DNA of 64,000 bases from Kribbella pratensis (lineage in GTDB: Bacteria; Actinomycetota; Actinomycetes; Propionibacteriales; Kribbellaceae). The position numbers and the translations under genes are program-made. The stretch covers positions 570,191-634,190 of the forward strand of contig NZ_SODP01000001.1 in NCBI RefSeq assembly GCF_004365355.1, given 5' to 3'. How positions within the stretch are numbered: position 1 is the stretch's first letter; each line of letters starts with the position of its first letter. Shown piece after piece: positions 42,596 to 50,752 of this stretch. The notes beneath the pieces are model-generated. The model saw only the letters and a list, made by a program, of their open reading frames with translations. It was not told where the DNA came from and searched no databases.

Positions 42596-43785
42596 GCGGG
42601 GCTCCCGGCCGGGTGCAGCCGGACCAGCGGCTGGCCCGGAGCGACCGGGTCGCCTTCCTCGGCCAGCCACTCGACCACGATGCCGCCGTGCGGAGCGGTC
42701 ACCTCGACCTCGTCACGCAGGCTCTTGACCGTCGCGACCACCTCGCCGGCGTCGACCTTGTCGCCGGTCTCGCGGCGGGTCTGCTCGGAGCGGGTGAACG
42801 TGCCCTTGATCGGAGCAACCAGCAGGCGCCAGGTCGGGGAGGCGTCGATCTCGGACGGGCTGCCGTGCTTCTCGACGAATGCGCGGGCGTCGTCGAGCTG
42901 GTCCGGGGTCTTGAGCGCGAACGTCTCGACACCCTTCAACGCACGCCGGGCGATGCCGGTCAGCGTGCCCGCCGGCGGCAGCTCGAGGATGCCGGTCACG
43001 TCGAGGTCGGACATGGTCTGCATGCACAGGTCCCAGCGGACCGGCGCGTTCACCTGGTTGACGAGCCGCTGCAGGACATCCCGGCCGTCGTGGACGACGT
43101 GGCCGTCACGGTTCGAGATCAGGCGGGTCCGCGGGTCGTGGGTGCTGATCGCGGTGGCGTACTTCGCCAGCGTCTGCACCGCCGGCTCCATGTGCTTGGT
43201 GTGGAACGCGCCGGCGACCGACAGCGGGATCAGCCGGGTCTTGGCCGGCGGGTCAGCGGCCAGCGCGGCCAGCTCCTCAACGGTGCCGGCGGCAACGATC
43301 TGGCCCGGGCCGTTGTCGTTCGCGGCGGTCAGGCCGTGCTCGGCGAGCTTGGCCAGGACCTCCTCGCGGTCACCGCCCAGGACCGCGGTCATCGAGGTCG
43401 CGGTCTGCGCGGCCGCCGCGGCCATCGCCTTGCCGCGCTCGCGGACCAGGACCATCGCCTGCTCGGCGGTCAGCACACCCGTGCCGGCCGCGGCGGCGAG
43501 CTCACCGACGCTGTGACCGGCGACCGCGCCGACCTTGGTGAAGGCGTCGGCCGGGTGCGGGAACACCGCCAGCGCGGCCAGCATGCCGGACGCGACCAGC
43601 AGTGGCTGCGCGATCGCGGTGTCGCGGATCGTGTCGGCGTCGGCCTCCGTGCCGTAGTGGGCCAGGTCGAGACCGGCCACCGCGGAGAGCCAGTTCAGCC
43701 GGCTCTCGAAGACGGGATCGGCCAGCCACGGCTCGAGGAATCCTGGGGTCTGGGCACCCTGACCGGGTGCGACGATGACGAGCAC
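42592..43785 (-). CDS. fabD: malonyl-CoA:ACP transacylase with extra biotinyl/lipoyl-like domain
   Basis: 397 residues against about 310 for ordinary FabD. Residues 1-300 are a complete acyltransferase (GQGAQ, nucleophile GHSVGEL near 94, active-site AFHTKHM). Residues 316-397 resemble a biotinyl/lipoyl barrel: VAPIKGTFTR, then VVATVKSLRDEVEVTAPHGG and EEGDPVAPGQPLVRL. At the tip, where biotin domains read MKM, this has SLRD, so the modifiable Lys is absent. GTG start after GGGAGAG. The added domain may mediate docking to carboxylase or another partner; that is inference. Confidence 0.9.
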   Translation of the reverse strand: MLVIVAPGQGAQTPGFLEPWLADPVFESRLNWLSAVAGLDLAHYGTEADADTIRDTAIAQPLLVASGMLAALAVFPHPADAFTKVGAVAGHSVGELAAAAGTGVLTAEQAMVLVRERGKAMAAAAAQTATSMTAVLGGDREEVLAKLAEHGLTAANDNGPGQIVAAGTVEELAALAADPPAKTRLIPLSVAGAFHTKHMEPAVQTLAKYATAISTHDPRTRLISNRDGHVVHDGRDVLQRLVNQVNAPVRWDLCMQTMSDLDVTGILELPPAGTLTGIARRALKGVETFALKTPDQLDDARAFVEKHGSPSEIDASPTWRLLVAPIKGTFTRSEQTRRETGDKVDAGEVVATVKSLRDEVEVTAPHGGIVVEWLAEEGDPVAPGQPLVRLHPAGSPA

Positions 43786-43851
43786 GTGCCAACTCTCCCT
43801 CACCAGGGCCCGTCGGGTGCCCCAGCGCGAGCACGAATTCTTCCAGGCCGG

Positions 43852-43870
43852 TTTGTAGGGATCCTACAAA
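43852..43870. promoter_or_regulatory. 19-bp inverted repeat, candidate FasR operator at fabD
   Basis: TTTGTAGG-GAT-CCTACAAA, 8-bp perfect arms, overlapping the fasR stop codon and 67 bp before the fabD start. It is AT-rich against its surroundings and lies exactly where the activator should bind to drive fabD-fabH-acpP-fabF. Confidence 0.55.
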
Positions 43871-45054
43871 ACGGTGGTTCCCGGCTCCGGATTGAGCAGG
43901 CGACCCAAGGTCAGTGCGACACGCAATGTGAAAGCGTCGCGGGGATCGAGCGGGTTGTACGCCGTGATGTCGGCCACACGCTTGAGCCGGTACCGGACGG
44001 TATTGGCGTGGATGAACATCGCCCGGGCCGTCGCCTCGATCGATCCGCCGGAGTCCAGGTACGCCGAAACCGTGTCGAGCAGCACCCCATCGCCGACGGT
44101 GAGCGGGCCGTAGACCTCATTGGCGAGCTGACGGCGGGCGTGGCCGTCTCCGGAGAGTGACCGCTCGGGGAGGAGTTCGTCGGCCTGCACCGGCCGGGGC
44201 GCAGCGGGCCAGGCGGCTGCGGCGCGGAGGCCGGCAACAGCGGCGCGAGCCGAGGTGACGGCGGACATCAGGTCCTTCACGACCGGGCCGACGACAATCG
44301 GGCCGGGTCCAAACCATTGGGCGAGTTTTTGTACGATCTCCACAGGTTTGCTCGTACCGCCTAGTACCACGACCAGGCGGTCGCCCTGGATCGCGCACAG
44401 CGCGTCGGCACCGGCCTCACGGGCGGCCTGGCGGACCATGTCGGCCACGTTCGAGGTGGTTTCGGTGTCGCCGGCCCGACCGACCACCACGGCGACTTCC
44501 GCGGACCCCGTTGTACCGGCGGCTCCTGTCCAGCCGAGGGCCGATGCGCGCGACCGGACCGACTCGTCGGCCTCGCCGCGGATGACCGAGTCGACGAGGA
44601 GGGCTTCGAGGCGGGCGTCCCAGGCGCCGCGCATCTCGGCGGCCTGCGCGTAGACCGTGGCGGCCGCGAAGGCGACCTCACGGGCGTAGCGCTGGATGGC
44701 CTCGTGGACGATCGGCACGTCGTCGGGCGGGAGCAGCGTGCCGATAGTGGTCTCGATGGTCTCGATCGTCGTCCGGACCAGGTCGACGGTCTGGTGCAGC
44801 GAGATGACCCGGGTGAACTCGCGCGGCGCGGACCCGAAGATCCGGGTCGGCATCGAGGAGTGCGCCTCGGGATCGCGGAACCACTCGACGAACGCCGAGA
44901 TCCCGGACTGTGCGACCAGTCCGATCCAGGACCGGTCCTGTGCCGAGAGCTCCCCGAACCAGGGCAGCTTCTCCTCCATCGCCGCCATCGCCGCGGTGGC
45001 GAGCGCCCCGGTCGCGCCCTGCAACCGCTCCGCCCTAGCTAGATGCCGCGTCAT
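43864..45054 (-). CDS. fasR: PucR-type activator of fatty acid synthesis (FasR-like)
   Basis: 396 residues. C-terminal PucR helix-turn-helix (ATARAMFIHANTVRYRLKRVADIT), central GGDEF-like regulator region, and an N-terminal domain (FGELSAQDRSWIGLVAQSGI) found in the activator that is encoded directly before fabD in Streptomyces. There it activates the fab operon, and the gene order here is identical. ATG selected seven bases after GGGG. Divergent from the PHP gene across a repeat-rich promoter region. Confidence 0.9.
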   Translation of the reverse strand: MTRHLARAERLQGATGALATAAMAAMEEKLPWFGELSAQDRSWIGLVAQSGISAFVEWFRDPEAHSSMPTRIFGSAPREFTRVISLHQTVDLVRTTIETIETTIGTLLPPDDVPIVHEAIQRYAREVAFAAATVYAQAAEMRGAWDARLEALLVDSVIRGEADESVRSRASALGWTGAAGTTGSAEVAVVVGRAGDTETTSNVADMVRQAAREAGADALCAIQGDRLVVVLGGTSKPVEIVQKLAQWFGPGPIVVGPVVKDLMSAVTSARAAVAGLRAAAAWPAAPRPVQADELLPERSLSGDGHARRQLANEVYGPLTVGDGVLLDTVSAYLDSGGSIEATARAMFIHANTVRYRLKRVADITAYNPLDPRDAFTLRVALTLGRLLNPEPGTTVL

Positions 45055-45149
45055 CACCACGCCCCGACCATAACCCCCACCCCACCCGACCCACGCCCAC
45101 CCGACCCACTCTCGTCCGGCCTACCCGCCTCCGGCCCGCCCGCGGGCGA

Positions 45150-45231
45150 GTGGATGTCCATCGCAGTTGTGGGTTCTCCACCCGCATACCGGTGGAGAAC
45201 CCACCAGCCGGGTGGATATCCACTGCAATGA
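45150..45231. promoter_or_regulatory. repeat-rich divergent control region
   Basis: A 14-bp inverted repeat (GTGGGTTCTCCACC / complement, 8-base loop, 45169-45204) is bracketed by two related direct repeats, GTGGATGTCCATCGCAGT and GTGGATATCCACTGCAAT. The second contains the perfect palindrome GTGGATATCCAC (45212-45223). Nested symmetry suggests operators for the fasR or PHP promoter. Confidence 0.5.
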
Positions 45232-45238
45232 TGGGGGT

Positions 45239-46279
45239 ATGACGGACAAAGCGGGCGTGGAGGACGCGATCGCGGCACTGCGCGCCATCGGGTATTACCT
45301 CGAGCGGGACCGGCAGCCGACGCACCGGGTGAAGGCGTACCGGCGGGCCGCCGACACGATCGCCGCGCTGCCGGCCGCCGAGGTGCGGGCCCGCCGCCGG
45401 GCCGGGACGCTGACCGAGCTCGCCGGCATCGGCCCGAAGACCGAGGCCGTCATCGTCGAGGCGATGGACGGCGCGACCCCGTCGTACCTGGTCAAGCTGG
45501 AGGAGGCGGCGGGGGAGCTGACCACCGCGGGCAAGCAGCTGCGGGCGGACCTGAAGGCCGACCTGCATCTGCACTCCGAGTGGTCCGACGGCGGCAGCCC
45601 GATCGAGGAGATGGCGCGGACGGCGCATCGCCTCGGTCACTCGTACATGGCGCTGACCGACCACTCGCCCCGGCTGACCGTCGCGAACGGACTGTCCCGC
45701 GAACGCCGGCTCCAGCAGCTCGAGGTCGTTGCCGAGCTCAACAAGAAGCTGGCCGACGAGCTCGACGGCTTCCAGATCCTGAACGGGATCGAGGTCGACA
45801 TCAACGAGGACGGCACGCTCGACTGCGACACCGAGATCCTGGCGCGGCTGGATGTGGTGGTCGCGAGCGTGCATTCGAAGCTCCGGATGGCGTCCGAGCC
45901 GATGACCGAGCGGATGGTCCGCGCGATCGCGAACCCGCATGTCGACATCCTCGGCCACTGCACCGGCCGGTTGATCACCGGCGGCCGCGGCACCCGTCCC
46001 GAGTCGGAGTTCGACCCCGAGGTCGTCTTCGAGGCCTGCCGCCAGTTCGGTACGGCGGTGGAGATCAATTCCCGTCCCGAACGACTCGACCCGCCCAAAC
46101 GCCTGCTCTCGATGGCTGTCGAGATGGACTGCATGTTCTCGATCGACACCGACGCGCACGCGCCCGGCCAGCTCGACTGGCAGGTCTACGGCTGCGAACG
46201 CGCCGAGGACTGCGGCGTCACCCCCGACCGCGTCATCAATACCTGGGACCAGCAGCAACTCCTGGAATGGACCGCATGA
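45239..46279 (+). CDS. PHP-domain hydrolase with N-terminal HhH (PolX-like without polymerase palm)
   Basis: 346 residues. The first 95 resemble the 8-kDa helix-hairpin-helix part of DNA polymerase X (HRVKAYRRAADTIAALP, LAGIGPKTEAVI). From about 102 comes a full PHP metal site: DLHLHSEWSDG, LTDHSPR, GIEVDIN, ASVHSK, DILGHCTGR and DTDAHAPGQ. The nucleotidyltransferase palm of bacterial PolX is missing between them. It is probably a nuclease or phosphoesterase. Stop overlaps the pirin ATG. Confidence 0.87.
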   Translation: MTDKAGVEDAIAALRAIGYYLERDRQPTHRVKAYRRAADTIAALPAAEVRARRRAGTLTELAGIGPKTEAVIVEAMDGATPSYLVKLEEAAGELTTAGKQLRADLKADLHLHSEWSDGGSPIEEMARTAHRLGHSYMALTDHSPRLTVANGLSRERRLQQLEVVAELNKKLADELDGFQILNGIEVDINEDGTLDCDTEILARLDVVVASVHSKLRMASEPMTERMVRAIANPHVDILGHCTGRLITGGRGTRPESEFDPEVVFEACRQFGTAVEINSRPERLDPPKRLLSMAVEMDCMFSIDTDAHAPGQLDWQVYGCERAEDCGVTPDRVINTWDQQQLLEWTA

Positions 46280-47286
46280 TGAGTGATCTCGAGAAGGATC
46301 CGGCCGAAGTCATCGGCACCGGGGACTGCGAAGGACCCGCCCTGGAGCTGCTCGAAGGGCGCGAGGTCGTGCTCGGACGATCGACCACGGTACGGCGCCT
46401 GCTGCCCAACAAGAACCGTCGCATGGTCGGCGCGTGGTGCTTCGTGGACCACTACGGGCCGGACGATCTGACCCAGCGCGTCGATTCGTACGACGTCCCG
46501 GGGGAGCGCGGCATGCAGGTCCCGCCGCATCCGCACACGAGCCTGCAGACGGTGAGCTGGCTGTTCGAAGGCGAGATCGAGCACCGCGACAGCGTCGGAT
46601 CGCATGCGTTCGTACGGCCAGGCGAGCTCAACATCATGACCGCCGGCAACGGGATCGCCCACTCCGAGATCTCGACGCCGACCGCTCCGCCGATGCTGCA
46701 CGGAGCGCAACTGTGGGTCGCCCTTCCCGACTCGGTGCGTACGACGACCCCGCCTGCCTTCAACGCGTACGCCGATCTGCCCGAGCTCGAACTCGACGGC
46801 GCCCGGGCCACCGTCATGATCGGCACGGTTGCCGGCGTCACCTCGCCCGCACCCGCCTACACCCCACTCGTAGGCGCCGACATCACCATCGAACCCGGCC
46901 GGACCCTCGAGTTGCCGTTGACGACGACCAACGAGTACGCCGTACTGGTCGTCGACGGCTCGCTGTCCGTCGGCGACCTACACCCCGGCTTCGGCGAGAT
47001 GGTCTACCTGGGCGCCAACCGCACATCGATCGATCTAGTTGCCTCCGACAACGGTGTCCGCTTCCTCCTGCTGGGCGGCGAACCCTTCGAAGAACAACTC
47101 GTCATGTGGTGGAACTTCATCGGCCGCTCCCACGAGGAGATCGTCGCGGCTCGCGAGTCCTGGCAGCAAGCCATCGGGGCCGGCGGCAACGACCGCTTCC
47201 ACCTGGTCCCCGGCTACGACGGCGATCCCCTCCCCGCCCCACCGCTGCCGGCTATCGCGTTGAAACCACGACCGCGGGCGCGCTGA
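46276..47286 (+). CDS. pirin family protein
   Basis: 336 residues, two cupin domains. N-terminal metal ligands appear in PPHPHTSLQTVSW and the Glu/His of the first cupin follow at GEIEHRDS and ELNIMTAGNGIAHSE. Pirins act as iron-dependent oxygenases or regulators. ATG overlaps the PHP stop (ATGATG), a likely two-gene operon. The last 35 bases overlap a convergent membrane protein gene. Confidence 0.9.
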   Translation: MMSDLEKDPAEVIGTGDCEGPALELLEGREVVLGRSTTVRRLLPNKNRRMVGAWCFVDHYGPDDLTQRVDSYDVPGERGMQVPPHPHTSLQTVSWLFEGEIEHRDSVGSHAFVRPGELNIMTAGNGIAHSEISTPTAPPMLHGAQLWVALPDSVRTTTPPAFNAYADLPELELDGARATVMIGTVAGVTSPAPAYTPLVGADITIEPGRTLELPLTTTNEYAVLVVDGSLSVGDLHPGFGEMVYLGANRTSIDLVASDNGVRFLLLGGEPFEEQLVMWWNFIGRSHEEIVAARESWQQAIGAGGNDRFHLVPGYDGDPLPAPPLPAIALKPRPRAR

Positions 47287-47785
47287 CCCGGCGGCGGTAG
47301 TAGGCCCAGGTCAGGACGAGGAGGGCCGGACCCCAGAGGTTCAGCGGGGCGTAGCAAGCGAGCATCAGAACCTTCCAGCCCGCGTTGGCGAACGGGATGA
47401 AGTGGTCGGTGTAGGCGTCGCGGAAGGCGTAGGTCCAGAGGGCGATCAGGGACAGGCCGCCCAGAGTGGCTGGGATGATCGCGGCGTACGGATGGACGCG
47501 GCGGCCGCCGATGAGCGGGATCCAGCGTGGGGCGACCTCGCCCCAGCGGCTGACCATGCCCAGGGCTGTCAACGCGACCAGCTCGGAGAAGATGGTCAGG
47601 CTGACGACGTACACCTTGCCGCCGGCGCCTGCGAGTCGGGTGGCGTTGCCGTCGGCGTCCAGCATGCCCATCGACGAGCCGAAGACGAGGCCGAGCCGCC
47701 ACAGGCCGGACGGCAGGACCATGAACGGGATGAGATGCGCCAGGCGGTACGCCCAGCGGGGGACGGGACGCTCAGTTGTGCTCAC
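47252..47785 (-). CDS. four-helix membrane protein of unknown function
   Basis: 177 residues with four hydrophobic helices (about 15-33, 50-70, 95-117, 140-162) and a basic C-terminus. GTG start (STTERPVPRWAYRLAHL) is preferred; an extension upstream would be Arg-rich and non-homologous in appearance. Not recognised to a family. Convergent overlap with the pirin gene. Confidence 0.75.
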   Translation of the reverse strand: MSTTERPVPRWAYRLAHLIPFMVLPSGLWRLGLVFGSSMGMLDADGNATRLAGAGGKVYVVSLTIFSELVALTALGMVSRWGEVAPRWIPLIGGRRVHPYAAIIPATLGGLSLIALWTYAFRDAYTDHFIPFANAGWKVLMLACYAPLNLWGPALLVLTWAYYRRRVSAPAVVVSTR

Positions 47786-47859
47786 CCGTCGAGCATCGGT
47801 CCAACCACCCCACCGGCACCTCACCCGCCCGAGGGAACGTGCTCCCTCGGGAGGACCTT

Positions 47860-49494
47860 TCACAGCAGGTCGTGGTCGCGCGCGTACGCCGCAGCCGCCG
47901 TCCGGGACGGTACGTCGAGCTTCGCGAAGATGTTGGTGAGATGCCGCGCAACCGTCTTGTCGCTCAGCACCAGCAGTCCCGCGATCTCGGCGTTACTGTT
48001 GCCCACCGCAACCAGTCGCAGGACGTCCAGCTCCCGTCCCGTCAGTCCGCTTGTACTGCGACCGATCAGTTTCTCGGCCTCCTGACGCGCCCCCACAGCC
48101 CCGAGCTCGGCGAACGTCCGGCACGCCGCGGTCAGTTCGGCAGTCGCCGAGTCGTCGTCTCCGAGCAACCGGACCGCCCGCCCGACGAGCACCTTCGCCC
48201 GCGCCACCTCGTACGGCGCCCGCAGCTCACCCCACAGCTGCACAGCAGCTCGCGCCTGCGGCAACGCCCGATCAGCATCCTCCGCGGCCAATGCCACGAG
48301 AGCCGAGCAGTACGCCGCCGACGCCCGCAACCCCGCGCACCCGAACTCCTCGGCGATCGTCGACAACTGACCAGCCGCCTGCTCGGCCTCAGCCGGCTCA
48401 TCGCCCGCGATCAGCACCTCGACCGCTGCCGCCAGCAGCCGCGACCGGTGCACCGGATCACCTGTCTCCGCAAGCAGACGCCGTACGGCGGCGACCGCGC
48501 CGGAGACCCGTCCGCGCGCCATCATCAGCAGCGCACGCCCCGGCTGCGCCTCGTATCCGTAGCTGGCGGCCTGGTCGTACGCCGACTCCGCCGCCACGTA
48601 CTCACCGAGAATCCGCAGTACGTCGCCGCGCTCGCTCATCGCCAGCCCCGCCGCCATGTCGTACCCCAACGCCGCGTACCGCTGGCAGGCGTCCTCGAAC
48701 TCCGCCAACGCCTCCGGGTACGCAGCATGCAGCCGCAGGATCTGCCCTCGATGGACCGCGCACTGCCCGGTGAACGGCACCAGGTCCGGCTGCGTGTCAC
48801 ACCAGCGGGTGAGTGCTGTCGTCCACGCCGACGCCCGTGCGAAGTCGAGGACCTCCTGACACGCCTCGATCATCGCGCAGTAGACCGTGCCCGCGAAGAC
48901 CGGTGACAGCTCGCCCGCCGCGACGCCGACCATCGCTTCGTCCAAGGTGGCAAGTCCTTCCGGCACGTGCCCGGCGTACATCATCAGCCGGCCCTTGCAC
49001 ACCAGACCCTGCGCGAGCAGATCCGGATCGCCGTGCCGCCGCGCCACGCTGACGATCTCGTCACCCGTCGAAATTGCGGCGGCGAAGTCGCCGCGATCCA
49101 CACAGCGGAAGAAGTCGTGGATCAACAGGTACCCGCGCTCGACCACGTCCGCGGGGTAGTCGGCGAGCAGCCGTTCGGCTCGTGCGGCCCACCCGCTGCC
49201 GACCGCGCCCTCGCCGCGGCCGTTGTGCACGCGGGCCAGCCAGAACGCGAACCGCACCGCGCCCAGCACCTCGCCGTTGTCGATCCGCAGCCGGTAGCCG
49301 CGCTGCAGCGCCCGGATGCACGCGTCGATGTCGCCGAGCAGGAACGTGGCCATCGCCAGGGTCATCAGATCGTCCGCGCCGAGGCCGACCGTCCCGGGAT
49401 CACCGTCGGCCGCGGTCAGCCGGTCATACGCAGCGGCCCAGTCGCGTCGCTCGAACGCGATCCGGGCTCGCTGCAGATCGTCGACAATCCCCAT
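47860..49494 (-). CDS. LuxR family regulator with long helical-repeat sensor region
   Basis: 544 residues. Residues 1-470 are Ala-rich helical hairpins that look like TPR repeats (for example [22 protein letters not shown]). The C-terminal 65 hold the LuxR helix-turn-helix ([43 protein letters not shown]). There is no MalT-type ATPase. GGGGGA precedes the ATG by six bases. It follows the flavin monooxygenase on the same strand after 35 bp and may regulate it. Confidence 0.88.
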   Translation of the reverse strand: MGIVDDLQRARIAFERRDWAAAYDRLTAADGDPGTVGLGADDLMTLAMATFLLGDIDACIRALQRGYRLRIDNGEVLGAVRFAFWLARVHNGRGEGAVGSGWAARAERLLADYPADVVERGYLLIHDFFRCVDRGDFAAAISTGDEIVSVARRHGDPDLLAQGLVCKGRLMMYAGHVPEGLATLDEAMVGVAAGELSPVFAGTVYCAMIEACQEVLDFARASAWTTALTRWCDTQPDLVPFTGQCAVHRGQILRLHAAYPEALAEFEDACQRYAALGYDMAAGLAMSERGDVLRILGEYVAAESAYDQAASYGYEAQPGRALLMMARGRVSGAVAAVRRLLAETGDPVHRSRLLAAAVEVLIAGDEPAEAEQAAGQLSTIAEEFGCAGLRASAAYCSALVALAAEDADRALPQARAAVQLWGELRAPYEVARAKVLVGRAVRLLGDDDSATAELTAACRTFAELGAVGARQEAEKLIGRSTSGLTGRELDVLRLVAVGNSNAEIAGLLVLSDKTVARHLTNIFAKLDVPSRTAAAAYARDHDLL

Positions 49495-49529
49495 CAGATG
49501 TCCCCCACTGGCGAGCATGCCCTGCCGAC

Positions 49530-50615
49530 TCACGCGGCGGCAAGACTCCGCTCGGTGCGGACCCGCGCCGCGATCCGGCGGGCGACGTACGCCGCGTCCC
49601 GGCCGACCCCCGGCAGCACCATCGAACTGAAGGCGTACTGGAACGACAGCCCGCAGAAGAACAGACCGGGTGCGTTCTCGGCGACCCCGCGGTACTCGCG
49701 CGGCCAGCCGTCCGCGCCGACCAGCGGCATCTTGATCCAGTCGAACACCTGCCGGAAGCCGGTCGCCCAGACGACGTTCGCGACGTCCAGCACCCGCCCG
49801 TCGGCGAGCATCGGCAGACCGTCCTGGGTCCCCGTGACCCGGGCCGGCAACCGCTCGACCCCGCGCTCGAGCAGATCTGCGCGCTTGACCCGGATCATCG
49901 GGCCGCCGTGGTGCCGGATGTGGTCCATCTCTTTCCTGCCCATCGGCGTCCGGCGGGTGAGCACATGCCGCCAGGCGAACAGGATGAGCGGCCAGAAGAA
50001 GACCTGGTTCGGCCGGCCCGGCGTGAACGGCACCTGTCCGGGATCGCGGCCGCACAGGATCGTGTCGTGCGTCTGGGCGACCTCGTACGCGATGTCGGTG
50101 CCGGAGTGCGACCCGCCGACGACCAGCACCGGTCCGTCCTTGAGTTGCTCCGGACGCTGGTACTCCGACGAATGCAGCTGCCGGATCGCCGGATCCAGGT
50201 CGACCGCGAAGTCCGGTAGGTACGGCGTACGGCCGAAGGTGCCGGTGGCGACGACGACGTTGTCCGCGGTGAGCTGCTCGCGCCCGACGGTGACGATCCA
50301 CTGGTCGTCGAGTCGTTCGAGCTTGTCGACGCGCGTGTTCTGCCGGATCGGGAGGTCGAAGCGCTCGGCGTACGACGCGAGGTAGTCGGCGACCTCGTCC
50401 TTGCCGGGGTAGTGCCACGGGTCGGCCGGGAACGGCAAGCCGGGCAGCCCGTCGTACTTCGCCGGCGAGTAGAGCTTGAGGCTGTCCCAGTGCGACCGCC
50501 ACTGGTCTCCCACGCGTGCGCCGCCGTCGAGGATCGTGAACGGCTCACCGAGCCGCTGTAGGTGGTAACCGGTGGCGAGCCCGGCCTGTCCTGCGCCGAT
50601 GATGATCGTATTCAT
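49530..50615 (-). CDS. flavin-containing monooxygenase (CzcO-like)
   Basis: 361 residues. FAD motif [13 protein letters not shown] at 7-19, NADPH motif [12 protein letters not shown] at about 170, and the connecting LVKATG-like VVWATGFR. The [16 protein letters not shown] segment is common in the CzcO-type group. Expected to oxygenate a carbonyl, amine or sulfide with NADPH and O2. Downstream of aceE, with a hairpin between. Confidence 0.87.
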   Translation of the reverse strand: MNTIIIGAGQAGLATGYHLQRLGEPFTILDGGARVGDQWRSHWDSLKLYSPAKYDGLPGLPFPADPWHYPGKDEVADYLASYAERFDLPIRQNTRVDKLERLDDQWIVTVGREQLTADNVVVATGTFGRTPYLPDFAVDLDPAIRQLHSSEYQRPEQLKDGPVLVVGGSHSGTDIAYEVAQTHDTILCGRDPGQVPFTPGRPNQVFFWPLILFAWRHVLTRRTPMGRKEMDHIRHHGGPMIRVKRADLLERGVERLPARVTGTQDGLPMLADGRVLDVANVVWATGFRQVFDWIKMPLVGADGWPREYRGVAENAPGLFFCGLSFQYAFSSMVLPGVGRDAAYVARRIAARVRTERSLAAA

Positions 50616-50704
50616 GCCTCGACGCTAGATTTCCCCGCGCCCCCACCGCGTCGGACGGAATACGCATCTTCGGTCCGGCCCGACTACGAGGTTTGGCGTA
50701 CGTA

Positions 50705-50743
50705 CGACGGCCGCCCACCCCGGGCTGGGGTGAGCGGCCGTCG
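50705..50743 (-). terminator. hairpin terminator after aceE
   Basis: CGACGGCCGC-C-CACCCC / GGGGTG-A-GCGGCCGTCG, 16 pairs with a single C/A mismatch and a 5-base loop, ten bases past the aceE stop. Confidence 0.7.
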
Positions 50744-50752
50744 AAGGGTGGA

